Below, piece by piece: positions 46,101 to 58,519 of a DNA stretch of 64,000 nucleotides. The DNA comes from Ambrosia x helenae (Eukaryota > Streptophyta > Magnoliopsida > Asterales > Asteraceae): assembly GCA_030844895.1 (NCBI GenBank), contig CM061231.1:84974706-85038705 (forward strand). Reading direction: 5' to 3'. Position numbers and translations under genes: made by a program. The notes under the pieces were generated by a model. That model was not told the origin of the DNA. It was given only the letters and a program-made list of their open reading frames with translations, and did no database searches. Position 1 is the stretch's first letter. Every line of letters starts with the position of its first letter.

Positions 46101-48729
46101 TTGTTTTAAGTGAGTAGGCACTGGGACTCCTTTTTTATATATTCTTTTACATTTAGTTGTTTTAAGTGAGCAAGTCACTGGCCTTAGTTTTTTATTTTCT
46201 TTTACATTTAGTTGTTTTACATTTAGCTAATCAAATTTACGTTAATGAAAAATCAAGTCTTAGTTTAAAGGTTACCTTGTTATGTACTTTACCACCACTA
46301 AAATCATACCAGGTGACAATTCAAAATCTATAACAACTTTACATAATTTTTAGGTGTGTTCTTTTAAACTATATAGAGATGAACTTGAACTTTGTTGAGT
46401 TTGTACTCACTTGCTTACAGATCTACACCAAATCGAGTGAAAAGTATGTAGGAGAGATGGTAAGTGTGACTGCAACATGCTGTGATGGGGCAGAAAAAAA
46501 AAAAAAAAAAAAAATATACATTTTAGGGTTGGGGGGAGCCTGCCGCCTGCAGAGAGTGAGCAGACCCCTTTATCTTGTTTGACCTCCTTTTATCAACCAT
46601 TTTGGAAACTTTTGTAGTCTGCAGACATTTTGGTTCCTGTGAGCGAACTAGTAAAAAAGCACATATTAAAAATCCTAAAAAGCGTTTGAAATGATTTGGG
46701 TGATTCAAATATGAGAGGTAGAAAAACCTCAAATACCTTTGAATTTTTATCTTTAACAAGGTATATGGGTAAAATAAATATAAAATACATTACTATTACC
46801 AAAATAAACTTCTATAGGATATATTAACAGCATAAATCATTGAAGAGAAAACAAAACTATAATCTTGTGGCATATGTTTTGAAATTTTTAATAATAATTT
46901 ACAAAACTAAATCAACACCATAAAAGCAAATAATGTTGTGAACTGCCCACACTATTTCTTGCCGCCAACGACATAAAAACAAATAATGTTGTAAAACATT
47001 TTGATACTTCTTGATGGGATGTTACCACTCGGGCACATTTTGGCCAAAATCCATTATAACCCACACCAAATTGAAAATTTTAAAAATGGCTGACTCATTA
47101 TTTGATCCGATCCAAACAATCCCACCTCTTTTGTCTAGCTAAGTACCGGTCAAGGTCAACCATCATCTTGTTGCTTACCGATTCAAAAGTGTGTGTCGTT
47201 TGGATCTGAACTTTGCCCTCCTTGTCAACAAGAGTCTCTGTGAACAAAAACCCATCATAAATGTATATTAGAAGATAAGAAGATTTTGATTCAAGCTAAG
47301 AACTTTAGTAAACTAAAATTTGCAGCCTAATAAAGATTCATTTATACATAAGATATTAAATTCATTAAAAGAAACTATGAAAAATACCCCTATGAACCAG
47401 ATTTGCCTCAAAGTTGAGTCAAGTTGCTCATGTTCTTTCAAATTCAACGGACCCAGATCATCCCATTGAACTGTAGGTGCAATTTTGATACCTTCCAATC
47501 ATCGTGAGTATGCTAATATACGATATAAGATCCAATTAAAATAAAAAAAAAGGTCTATCAGTTTTATATATTATTACACAATTGTGAACCATAAATCTTA
47601 TAAAACTTTTAGAACTTTCAAAATTGTACGATAAATAAAACAATAATAAATGAAGTTTGGACAATTATTATGACTTAGCCACTACAGATCATGTCTATTA
47701 TCAAAATTTTCACTTATATGAGAATGCTTTTGCTTGGAAAACGCAACTACCTGGCAAGGTCGCGGTCAGCTGGCGAAACCAAAAGAGCATGTTCCTGGTA
47801 CAGTTGCTTCGCCACAAAGACCATGAGGTCGTAGTGGATTGTTGGTGTCCTCGAAGAGAGCATGATGGTGGATATAGAGCGAAATCAAGGTTATTCCAAC
47901 ATTAACTATTTACATAAATGCAACTGATCTGAACCAACCTGTTTTACTCCTTACCTGAACATCCAACTGTATCTATGAAATAAGAAAAAAATAAGAAAAT
48001 ATTCATACGAACAAAAAAAGAGATACATGATTTTTTCTATTATTGTATGATAACAACCGCTCCCTGCAGGGATGGCTGCAAAACGGTACCCATGAACACC
48101 CCTCGATGTATAATATACAATTCATGTCTCTTAGAACCCTAAACAAATAATCGTTATTCGCAATGCTAATAAAAAACATAAATGTTTTATGTATTTGATT
48201 GACTAAAACAAAACTGTTGTAAAATTTCATACCGGATAGAGCGGGCATTTGGCATTCTTTAGTAGATAGAAATCTCGTATTTTATATAGTCTAGATGAAT
48301 GTCAACCTGCCAAACAACGTACACTGCAAAGATCTGTCAAAGAAGTTTCAAATTAGATATTAGTTACAATTATTGACTAAAAATAATGCATAAAAAGTGT
48401 AACACATGAGAATTGTCATCATTTGAACTACCTGCAACATGGACAAAAATCAAAATAAAATAAAAAGTAAGCTAAATAGGAAATGTGTCAACTTGGATAA
48501 TTCACCTCCTAAACAAATTAACTGGATTAGTAATGAAATAATATAATCGGGTGTTGGATCCTTGACAACATGAGAAAGTTAATACCTTAAAAAAAACCAC
48601 TTGATTCCGGTAAACAAAAAACTCTTTACACCCTGCACCAAGAAAGCCGAAAAAAAAATTCATCGCACCATTCTATTCCTAGATTTTTACTAAACAAAGG
48701 TTGAAGCATCAGAGAAAAAAAAAAGTAAC

Positions 48730-49060
48730 GCAAGGTAAGATCAAGGAGCAATGGCCTTACCAAATTGTTGTCGAGTGGTCAAATCTGAATCGAGGTGTGA
48801 TGCGAAGCTTAGCTTAGGGTTCATCGGTTGCCTAATTAGAAGAGAGGAGAGAAAGAGAAACAATCAACTTACTAAACCAACCTTGTTACAGGCATGGACT
48901 AAGAGGAACACACTGCAACCGCCACCAACAGCCATACCCCATGAGCAATCGTAGCAACAACTAACCTAATTGGAGTAGTTGCACCACCGTCAGTAAACTT
49001 AGCAAAAGCCATACCGGAGCCTCATCCGGCGAACGCCTTGATGGCGCTGGGGTGTCTCAC
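48730..49060 (-). pseudogene. Possible 5' exon fragment in the Helitron, unidentified
   Basis: The minus strand includes a start-like MAFAKFTDGGATTPIR (about 49008-48960). The phrase MNPKLSFASHLDSDLTTRQQ (about 48820-48760) follows after an AG. They lie just inside the Helitron 5' end, behind a CT-rich leader. I cannot name the source gene. Confidence 0.3.
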
Positions 49061-49380
49061 TTCATCTTTGTAGCGGCCGATTGCAACTCAGTCAACTAAT
49101 TAGCAGATATAAGAGAAAGATGAGAGCTTATCTGAAGAAACCCTAATCAAGAAGAGAGAAGAGAGAAACCAGGAGATGGGGGCGGATGCAAATGAGAAAC
49201 CCTAATTAGTATCGTGACACTTTAGTGGCTGAAAAGTGTACATTTTGCATTAGATGTTGTACCTTTTCAAAATATGCATCGAAGGACTGTACAATATGCT
49301 TGAGCTCTTGTATCTTTTAAGGAAGTGACAAATTACCATTGTTGCCCCTCCTATCTCCATATTAATATAGTATAGATATA

Positions 49381-49685
49381 GGTAGGATCCGGATATTTTA
49401 AGAACTCCTATGAATTGTGAGAACCATAGGAACTCACTTTATAACCACATACTTTTTTTAATCAAAAATGAATATGTGGTCCATAATTAATCAACAATAA
49501 AATAATGAATAGAATATTAATATACTTATACCTGGATAAAAATCTCTTACACCGGTGTAATTTGGTGTAAATTAATGTATTTTTTTTTTAATTTTTTTTA
49601 CAGTGGGGTTACGTGTTTTTACACTAGTGTGCAAAAAAAAAAAATTTCGCATTTTACGTCGAGTTCTCAAAGTATCCTAACCCTA
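49381..49685. mobile_element. 305-bp MITE of the palindrome-bearing MULE family
   Basis: The left end AGGATCCGGATATTTTAAGA then ACTCCTATGAATTGTGAG matches the 2-kb element at 38284. The right end, inverted, reads TAGGGTTAGGATACTTTGAG then AACTCGACG. Two palindromes (TTACACCGGTGTAA near 49549, TTTTTACACTAGTGTG near 49616) make up a large part of the interior. (TA)n lies on the right; the left TA tract is split off by the Helitron. Confidence 0.75.
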
Positions 49686-49854
49686 TATATATATATATAT
49701 ATTTATAAATATATATATATATAGTTACATTTATTTTTTAAATACATATAAACATATACAACTATCGGTATATGTATTTTATTTTAGTTGGCTTCAAACA
49801 CGTAGGTATATAAGCATATAGACCTACTTATGTTTTATGCCTAAAAAATATGTG

Positions 49855-49890
49855 TCACACCCCGCCTAAGGCGAAAACGCGAGGTGAGAC
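49855..49890 (-). mobile_element. Tip of a reversed gypsy LTR
   Basis: TGTCACACCCCGCCTAAGGC, followed by GAAAACGCGAGG, is the inverse of a gypsy LTR 3' end (compare 8366). It is cut off by the copia LTR remnant that starts at about 49891. Confidence 0.4.
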
Positions 49891-50506
49891 GGGCAGATGT
49901 TTATTCCATCAGATGATTCAAGCAATAGAGTTTATTCCATCAGAGGTTTAGTTGTCAGAGTTTTCTATGTAACAGTGTTTGTAATAGGGCAGATGTTTTA
50001 TGTTGTTATTTCTATTAGATGTCACTGTCTTAGGTGACGTTAGCCTTAGGTCCTCAGAGCTTTAGTTTGTGTATAAATAGAACAGTGCTTGTACTGTTCT
50101 ATTCATCACTTGGAAAACATTCTCTAGTACAAACAGAGTTGTGAGTGATCAGGCTGAGGGGGAGAGTTGTATACTTGTACTGAAATCTGTGATGGTTTAT
50201 GAAAGTACTTGTTAAAAGCAATTGTCCTATTTGTTATGATTTAAAGTTTATATTTCCGCTGCACTTTCCATTATTATTCATCTTCATTATGTTTTAATTT
50301 ATTAAACTTCATAACAAATCAAACTTAGATCCTAACAATTGGTATTAGAGCTTGGTCAATTAAATTCGATCCAATCAATCAATTTAATATAAACAGATCA
50401 GCTCAAAATTATTGATATCGCTTTTTTTGTCGGATTGAAAGCAGAGTAAAGTTTTATTTACGTTCAAAGTTTTTTAAACGCACTTTGTTTTATAAACAAT
50501 CAGAGA

Positions 50507-51880
50507 ATGGCTTCAATCAATCACGATCCACACAACACTGGCACGAACAACAAGCCACCGATGCTTGTCAGATCTGAATACAATATCTGGCAATGTCGGA
50601 TGAGCCATGTTCTGGCTCAACAGAACACTGGGTGCTGGAAGTCGGTTATCTTCGAACCACATGTTCCGATGGTTCCGAGTACCGAAGATCCACGGTTCAA
50701 GAGCCAAAGAAACTAGAAAACTACTCCGAGCAGGATTTTCAGAAAATTGAGTTGGATGCCAAAGCCTTCAGTATTGTGGCTATGGCTCTACCAAATGATA
50801 TCTATTCTGGCCTGTTACACTGTAACAGTGCAAAGGAGTTGTGGGATGCTTTGAAAGAACAATATGGTGAAACTGAAGAGGTTATTGAAAACAACTGTGA
50901 AATATTAAATCAACAATATGAAATATTCAGTCATGTGAAGGGAGAGTCATTAACTCAACAATTTGAGAGGTTTAATTGCTTAATTAGTGAACTAAAACTA
51001 GTGGGTCTAACTTATGCAAAATCAACATTTAACCACAGGTTTTTAAGATCACTACAAGATAAATGGGACACTATTGAAATTGTTATGAGAAACTCAATTG
51101 GTTTTAAGGACTTATCTTTGACCCAGCTTCATGGTAAGCTCTTGACTTATGAGAGAGAGCATAACTAGAAAAAGAAGCTTCAGGATTCTGGAAAAGTGTC
51201 TGATGATTATGTAATTGGTAATACAACACTTTTGGGTCAGGATGAGATGCTTGGTAACAGTAAGGATCAGAGTTATGATCATTTTATTGACATAACTTCT
51301 AGTTTTAACTCTGATTCTTTTTCACCCAACTATGCTTTTGCACCAAGTGGTGATATCCAGGCATCTGACAACATGTCTTTTGAGTATAATGACCTTCAAT
51401 ATTTTGATCCCTTGGACTTGGAAGAAATGGACATTTTGCATCAACTGGCTCTACTCAGTGTTAGAACTAACAATTTCTATAGGAAAACTGGCAGAAGATA
51501 TCCAGGTTTACATGGTGGGTCAAAAGTGGGGTTGGATAAATCTAAAATTAAGTGTTACAAATGTCATAGAATGGGTCATTTTGCTAGGGAATGTAGGAGT
51601 CAAAATGGAACACCTATGGTTACCTATCCAAATCAAAGGCCTCAGACAAACACTTATCAATTTTCCTAAAATACCCCTGGACCAAATGTGCAAAACACTG
51701 CTCACTTTGCATAGTCCTCATCCACTGTTCCTGCCCAATATGTCCAAACCACTGTTCCACAGATTCAATATGTTCAAACCCCATGTTGCTCAGGCTCAAA
51801 TGCCACTAACTATTACTCCACCTTCTGCCCCTGCAGAGACGAGTCAACAAAGTCAATAGAGCTTTTTCACACAAGGCTTT
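50507..51880 (+). pseudogene. Copia gag remnant
   Basis: From ATG 50507 the start MASINHDPHNTG is followed by a one-base shift near 50690. The frame then continues as a gag_pre/UBN2-type domain (AKELWDALKEQYG, LTQQFERFNCLISELKLVGL) to a TAG at 51166. The same frame resumes to a CCHC knuckle (CYKCHRMGHFAREC, 51553-51594) and stops at 51667. The remaining 210 bp to the gypsy insertion are non-open. The second copia copy at 63523 lacks the frame change near 50690 but has its own stops. Confidence 0.8.
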
Positions 51881-53146
51881 TGTGACACCTGGCAAATTCG
51901 GGTTAACAACGTTGTCTAGATGAAAGTCTACCTTAGCGAGTCACGCGTATATTGTACTTAACTGGGTTAGTTAAGTCGGGTTATGGTTCGGGAACTATTG
52001 GTTAGTCTAGAAGATCATTGGATGTTGGTCTAGAGGTTCGTTAGATGTCAGTCCTTAACCAAGTGTACAAACGGTGACGATCGGTAGGATCGTCAGGGTA
52101 TACGGAACATACGAGTCTCGAGTCCCGGGAATTGGTGAACGAGTGTAAATATGTGTATTTACTTGTGTTATTGTATGTTTTGGAGCGTAAACATAACACG
52201 GGGAGTCTCGGGTCACCAATGGGATGTCGAGTCTTGTACTTTGGGTCAGTTAAACAGTCACGGTATTTTTAAACGAACTTGGTTATGGTCTGGACATCTA
52301 GGGACTAATTAACCTGCGGGTTATTAGTCTAAGTACTTGTAACTGTCGTATGTTAGGTCGCCACTTTACGGGACTAGCATAGCAGCTGAGTTTACTCGGG
52401 TTAAGGAGTAAAGGAACTTAAGGTGAGTTTACGGCCCTCTTTTAACTGGTTTTACGTTTTCGGGGGAGAAAACATGTGTTAAAACAACTATTTGGTAATC
52501 ACTGTCATACTATGGGTTCTAACGTATACTACACGATCTTTGGAAGTCCCGGGGGGAACCATGAATGTGCGGGTTTGCACAACGGGGAAATGTGAATAGC
52601 GCTATTGGGAATGACCAACCCCGCTCGTCGGCTTGGAGGGCCGGGCGAGTGCATATTGTCTCAAACAGGAACAACAGGAACATTTGGAACTATTCGGGCA
52701 CAAAACTGGTATACGTGTTAGTAATGGTTTTCCAATCGTGGTAGTAGCAAAACGTACGCCTAGCTAGCGTATACTGGTTTCTATTTATTATAGTATGGAC
52801 AGGTGGACTTGGTACTTGAACTGCAAACCTGTAAACTCACCAGCATTTTTGTGCTGACGTAAACTTTTACATGTTTTCTCAGGTCGCTAAGGTAGCACAG
52901 GGGAACTAGGGCGCACGCGTCTGCACGGCGTCTAGATAGAGTTGCATTATTTCACAAACATTGAACTTGGTTTATTTATGTTGAACTTTGTTTTGAATAA
53001 GCTTCCGCTGTAAACGGGATTTTAAAACTATGTTTTGGTATTGCATTAATTACATCTAGACTTGTTTATTGTGATCGTTGGTTTGGATCCTGGTTTGTCA
53101 TGCGCCTCGCGGTAAAACTCCGCAAGTGGATTTTGAGGGTGTGACA
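51881..53146 (+). repeat. 5' LTR of the gypsy element
   Basis: 1266 bp, TG...CA. The landmark CTCACCAGCATTTTTGTGCT then GACGTAAAC lies near 52836, as in other gypsy LTRs in the window. Confidence 0.93.
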
Positions 53147-53149
53147 GAT

Positions 53150-53161
53150 TGGTATCAGAGC
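53150..53161 (+). promoter_or_regulatory. Primer-binding site (initiator tRNA-Met type)
   Basis: TGGTATCAGAGC lies three bases after the 5' LTR and is complementary to the 3' end of plant initiator tRNA-Met, the usual primer for Tekay and many copia elements. Confidence 0.9.
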
Positions 53162-53701
53162 CAATGGTTATAGTGAACTAGGACTGCATGTAGAGTCTAG
53201 TCTATAGCCGAGTCGCACACACTAGACGATCACATGGTACTAAACGTTATAGTGGTTTACGTATGGTCTTGTCGGGGTGTCTCTAAATCGTTGGTCTTTC
53301 TACGTTACATCATCCGTTCTATCTTAGGTTGGGTTACTTGTTTCTAGGCAGTGTGGTCTATTGGGGTAACTCGTGTACTCTTGAGATTTGTCCAAGGCTC
53401 GGACATCTCCCTTCCGTATTCCAATAGAAACACTTGTCATGAACTACCGTAGTATTACGGTGTGTAGCTAAGAGTCTATGTTCGGTGATTTGAACTTTGA
53501 ACTAGGAGAACACTTGGAGGACCATGTAGAGCGTTTTATCATTTTGGGTGCACACAAAATCATAAAACGAAATGCATGGAAGCACTAGTGAGCTCTGAGT
53601 TTGAAGGGATAGTCCTGGATTAGATCTGGCTTTGATCTTGTGAACATTTGTGGTTATCTTTAACTGCGAAACTAAATTTTCTCGTTCTTTCTGCCAGAAT
53701 C

Positions 53702-56700
53702 ATGTCTGGAGTGCGTGGAGGACGAGGAGGTGGACGCGGTGGTGGACGCGGTGGTGGTCGTGGTAGTGCTGGTGGTCGTGGTGGAGGTATTAACCTGTCA
53801 CAGGCTGATCTGAATAACTTGCTCCAGGCTGCCTTTCAGTTAGGGCACAACGGTGGTGGTAAGTTGTTTTATCCATTTTCTTTACCTCATTGGTGAGTCT
53901 TGTGTACGTTGTTCGTGGGTTCTCATACGTTTCATTTCAGGTGGTCCTGTTGACCCACCCCCACCCATGTGCACCTATAAGATGTTCCGGGACTGCAAGC
54001 CCCAGGAATTCTCTGGCACCGAGGGTGCGGTCAGTCTGCTTAGGTGGTTGGAGAAAGTGGAGTCGGTATTCTTGATGTGTAACTGTCTCCCAGAAGATCG
54101 GGTGAAGTATTCGGCTGCGTTATTTCAAGACGTGGCATTGACTTGGTGGAATGGTATTACCCAGAACATGGGGATTGGGGAGGCATATGCTATGCCGTGG
54201 GAGAACTTTGTGCAGTTGCTGAAGCGGGAGTATTGCCCGAGAGAAGAGGTACAGAAGCTAGAACATGAGGTGTGGAACCTCAAGATGAATGGGTCGGAAA
54301 TAGAGAAGTATACGGTTAGAAGGAATGAGTTGGCAGTGCTATGTCCCGATTTGCACGTGCCGGAGTATCGCAAGATTGAACATTATGTCTCCGGGTTGGT
54401 GCCGGAAATTGCAGGGTTAGTGGCTGCTGGGAATCATCCTACTTATGCGGAGGTAGTTCGATCGGCACATAGGATGACTAATTTAAAAGTGAACGAGGGG
54501 ATTTTGCCGGCAAAAGGTTCGACTGCTAAGGCTCCAGAGAACAATAAGCGCAAGTGGGAAAACGACGGGAAGGGATCTGGGTCTACGCAGCAGGGTAAAA
54601 AGTTTGATAATGGGGGTTCATCGTCTTCGGGTAATAAGCAGGGTGGTTATGCTGGAAAACTGCCCAAATGCAACAAATGTGGACGCCATCACCAAGGGAA
54701 CTGCGACAGTAACCGCTGTCACCGCTGCCAGCGAACCGGGCACTATGCTAAGGATTGTCGGGTTACACTTCCATCGACTCAGGCTCCGACTAACAGTTCA
54801 GCTCCGACTACTCAGGGGACTACAGGGAAACAGGGATGCTACAACTGTGGTGACACTGGGCACTACAAGAAGGATTGCCCAAAACTGAAACAGGGTGGAA
54901 ATAACGGGAATGGTAACAACGGGGGCGGCGGCAGAAATGCACGTGCCTTCGTCATTGGAGCTGCTGAGGCTAGGCAGGACCCTGATACAGTCACCGGTAC
55001 GTTTCTTCTCAATAATCATTCTGTTAGCGTATTATTTGATTCTGGTGCCGACAAGAGTTTTGTATCCATGGACGTTAGTCGACTGCTAGATGCAGTATCT
55101 GTACCATTAGAGACCAAGTATATTATTGAGTTGGCTGACGGTAAAACGATTGAAGCGACTAGTGTTCTTCGGGAGTGTCAGTTAGAGTTATCGGGTTTAT
55201 CATTTCCCATCGACCTGATGCCGGTACCATTGGGTAGTTTTGACGTTGTAGTAGGAATGGATTGGTTATCTTTGTATCGCGCGGAGATCGTCTGTTACGA
55301 TAAGGTTATTCGGATTCCTCTCCCTGATGGAGAATTTCTTTCTGTGTACGGTATCAAGGGTGGTGTTTCGCTAAACATCATCTCTAGCATGAAAGCCCTT
55401 AAGTGTCTTCGAAAGGGTTATCCAGCCGTTTTGGCGCTCTTATCTGTTTCCACTAGTGATGAGAAGAAGATTGACGACATTCCGGTGGTGCGCGAGTTTT
55501 CTGATGTTTTTCCCGATGACTTATCTGGTCTTCCCCCTCATCGTCAAGTCGAATTCGGTATTGATCTCGTACCAGGGGCTGCTCCTATTGCTCGGGCCCC
55601 CTACCGTCTTGCACCTCCCGAGATGCAGGAATTATCTAGCCAGTTACAGGAACTCTTGGACAAGGGTTTCATCCGACCGAGTTCTTCCCCTTGGGGAGCC
55701 CCGATTTTATTTGTCAAGAAGAAGGATGGGAGTTTCCGATTATGTGTAGACTACAGAGAGCTGAACAAGTTGACCGTTAAGAACCGTTATCCTCTTCCGC
55801 GTATCGATGATCTATTCGACCAGCTCCAGGGTTCTAGTTATTATTCCAAGATCGATTTGAGGTCCGGTTATCACCAGCTGCGCGTCAGGGAGGCTGACGT
55901 TGCAAAGACTGCTTTTCGAACACGTTATGGCCATTTTGAATTCTTGGTCATGCCTTTCGGTCTCACGAACGCACCGGCGGTTTTCATGGACTTGATGAAC
56001 CGCGTCTGTAAACCGTATCTGGACAAGTTTGTCATTGTGTTTATCGATGATATTCTGATCTACTCCAAGAACGAGACTGAACACGGGGAACATCTGCGGT
56101 TAGTTTTGGAACTTTTACGACGGGAGCAACTTTACGCCAAGTTCTCAAAGTGTGACTTTTGGTTACGCGAAGTCCAATTCCTAGGACATGTGGTTAATGA
56201 ACTAGGGATTCATGTCGATCCTGCTAAAATCGAAGCGATCAAGGACTGGGGAGCACCTAAGACGCCAACTGAGGTGCGGCAATTCCTAGGCCTTGCGGGC
56301 TACTATCGTCGTTTCATTCAGGGGTTCTCGAAGATTGCTCAACCCCTCACCACTCTCACTCAGAAGGATAGGAAGTTCGACTGGGGTGAATCACAAGAGT
56401 CAGCGTTTGAAGAACTGAAGTCTAAACTGTGTTCTGCTCCTATTCTGTCTTTACCGGAGGGTCCTGATGATTTTGTCGTTTACTGTGATGCTTCCATTCA
56501 TGGACTCGGTTGCGTGTTGATGCAGCGCGAGAAAGTGATTGCGTACGCTTCTCGTCAACTCAAAGTGCACGAGAAGAATTACACAACTCATGACTTGGAG
56601 TTGGGTGCCGTGGTATTCGCGTTGAAAATTTGGAGACATTACTTGTACGGTACCAAATGCACCATCTACACCGATCACAAGAGTCTCCAACACATTTTCG

Positions 56701-58382
56701 ACCAACAACACTTGAACATACGGCAGCGTCGCTGGATTGAACTTTTGAACGATTATGATTGTGCTATTAAGTACCATCCTGGCAAGGCGAATGTTGTAGC
56801 AGACGCCTTGAGCAGGAAGGAATCTTCTAAACCTCGTCGCGTTCGGGCATTGCAGCTCACTATCCATTCGTCGTTACCTGATCAACTCCGTTCTGCCCAA
56901 TTGGAAGCTTTGAAGGAGGAAAACCTTAAAGCTGAAACTATGCACGGTGCCGACAAGCACCTAGAGCGAAGGCCTGATGGCCTGCACTATTTCGCAGAAC
57001 GCATATGGGTTCCTTTATTCGGGGGACTACGGGAGCTTGTTCTTGATGAGGCTCATAAGTCCCGGTATTCTATTCATCCTGGTTCGGATAAGATGTACCA
57101 AGATCTGAAGGTACTTTACTGGTGGCCAAACATGAGGTCGGACATAGCCTCATACGTGAGTAAATGCTTGACTTGTGCTAAGGTCAAGGTGGAATACCAG
57201 AAACCGTCGGGTCTCCTGCAACAACCTGAAATTCCGGAATGGAAATGGGAACGGATTACTATGGATTTTGTCACACAACTTCCAAAGTCACCAAGCGGGA
57301 ACGACAAGATATGGGTGATTGTCGATCGGTTAACGAAATCAGCCCATTTTCTTGCTATTAAGGAGACCGACACTATGGATCGTTTGGCTCGTCTCTACTT
57401 GAAAGAAGTTGTTTCTAAGCACGGGGTACCTGTTTCTATCATCTCGGATCGTGACTCCCATTTTACGTCTCACTTCTGGAAGTCTTTGCACAAGGCTTTG
57501 GGTACCCAACTAGACATGAGTACGGCTTACCATCCACAGACTGACGGGCAGAGTGAGCGTACGATTCAAACTTTAGAAGACATGCTGCGGGCATGTGTGA
57601 TCGATTTTGGCAAGGGTTGGGAAGCTCATCTGCCGTTGGTAGAGTTCTCGTACAACAACAGTTATCACACGAGCATCAAGGCTGCTCCGTTCGAGGCACT
57701 GTACGGACGGAAATGCCGCTCTCCTCTTTGTTGGGCTGAGGTGGGTGAGAGTCAACTCACTGGGCCTGAACTAGTGTACGAAACTTCGGAAAAGATCGTA
57801 CAGATTCGAAATCGGTTGGCGGCGGCACGGGACCGGCAAAAGAGTTATGCTGATCAGCGTCGCAAACCACTGGAGTTCCAAGTCAATGACAAAGTACTTC
57901 TAAAAGTCTCACCGTGGAAGGGCGTCATACGCTTTGGAAAGCGTGGCAAACTCAATCCGCGATATGTCGGCCCATTTACGATCCTGGAACGGATTGGGCC
58001 GGTGGCATATCGACTTGATCTACCGACGGAGCTCGGTAACGTACATAACGTCTTTCACGTGTCAAACTTGAAGAAGTGTCTGGCTGACGAGTCTCTCATC
58101 GTTCCACTAGAAGAGATCAAGGTTGATGATCGTCTTCGGATTGTGGAAGAACCTGTGGAGATCCTTGATTACAAGATTCGTAGCCTACGTCACAGCAAGA
58201 TTCGTATCGTTAAGGTTCGGTGGAACTCGAACCGGGGACCGGAATATACATGGGAACGAGAGGATCAGATGAAGTCTAAGTATCCTCATCTCTTCCTAAG
58301 GAAGCGTTCGAGTCGAGGCATGTCTCTTCGGCAGCTGAATGAATCTCGGGTCGAGATTCCTTTTAACGTGGGGATGATGTGA
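53702..58382 (+). CDS. Gag-pol polyprotein of the gypsy element, two exons
   Basis: Start ATG 53702. The Gly/Arg-rich N-terminus (RGGRGGGRGGG) runs to 53858, an 82-bp intron follows (GTAAGT...TTTCAG, 53859-53940), and exon 2 is 53941-58382. The sum is 4599 nt, 1532 aa. Order: gag core; zinc knuckles near residues 296-335 and 352 (CHRCQRTGHYAKDC, CYNCGDTGHYKKDC); aspartic protease near 418 (FDSGADKSF); reverse transcriptase with FIDDILIYS near 753; RNase H (YCDASIHG) near 900; integrase with a zinc-binding H/C pattern near 1090-1130 and DDE in MDFVTQLP, SDRDSHF and QSERTIQ; and a chromodomain-like end (VKVRWNSNRGPEYTWE). There is no stop or frameshift. Without splicing, the upstream frame stops at 53894-53896, after the intron donor. 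The intron is predicted, not proven. Confidence 0.88.
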
Positions 58383-58519
58383 CACCTCGGGTAAATCTCT
58401 TTCTTGATTTCTACTCTCTATTGATTCCTATCTGTTTGTTTATTCCCTCGTTGCTTCTTTTGTTACTTACGCAATTTTCGGGACGAAAATTCTTTTAACG
58501 TGGGGATGATGTGACACCT
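58361..58519 (+). repeat. Duplicated polypurine tract/LTR junction, 132 bp apart
   Basis: A 27-bp string (TTTTAACGTGGGGATGATG plus TGACACCT) occurs at 58361-58387 and again at 58493-58519. The second copy is the real polypurine tract and LTR start (58510). The first ends the pol frame: the TGA stop (58380-58382) lies in its LTR-like TGTGACACCT. Confidence 0.85.

Larger units (their letters stand above)
43950..49376 (-). mobile_element. Non-autonomous Helitron (5.4 kb) carrying coding fragments
   Basis: On the minus strand it starts TCTATACTATATTAATATGG (49376) after an A. It ends with a GC-rich stretch (GCCGCCGCATCGCGCGGG), TTTCCTA and CTAG (43950), before a T. This gives the canonical A-TC...CTRR-T structure. 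The interior has no RepHel protein. Several minus-strand coding-like fragments suggest captured host genes, listed separately. The 5' region has a pyrimidine-rich leader near 49140-49210. Confidence 0.75.
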
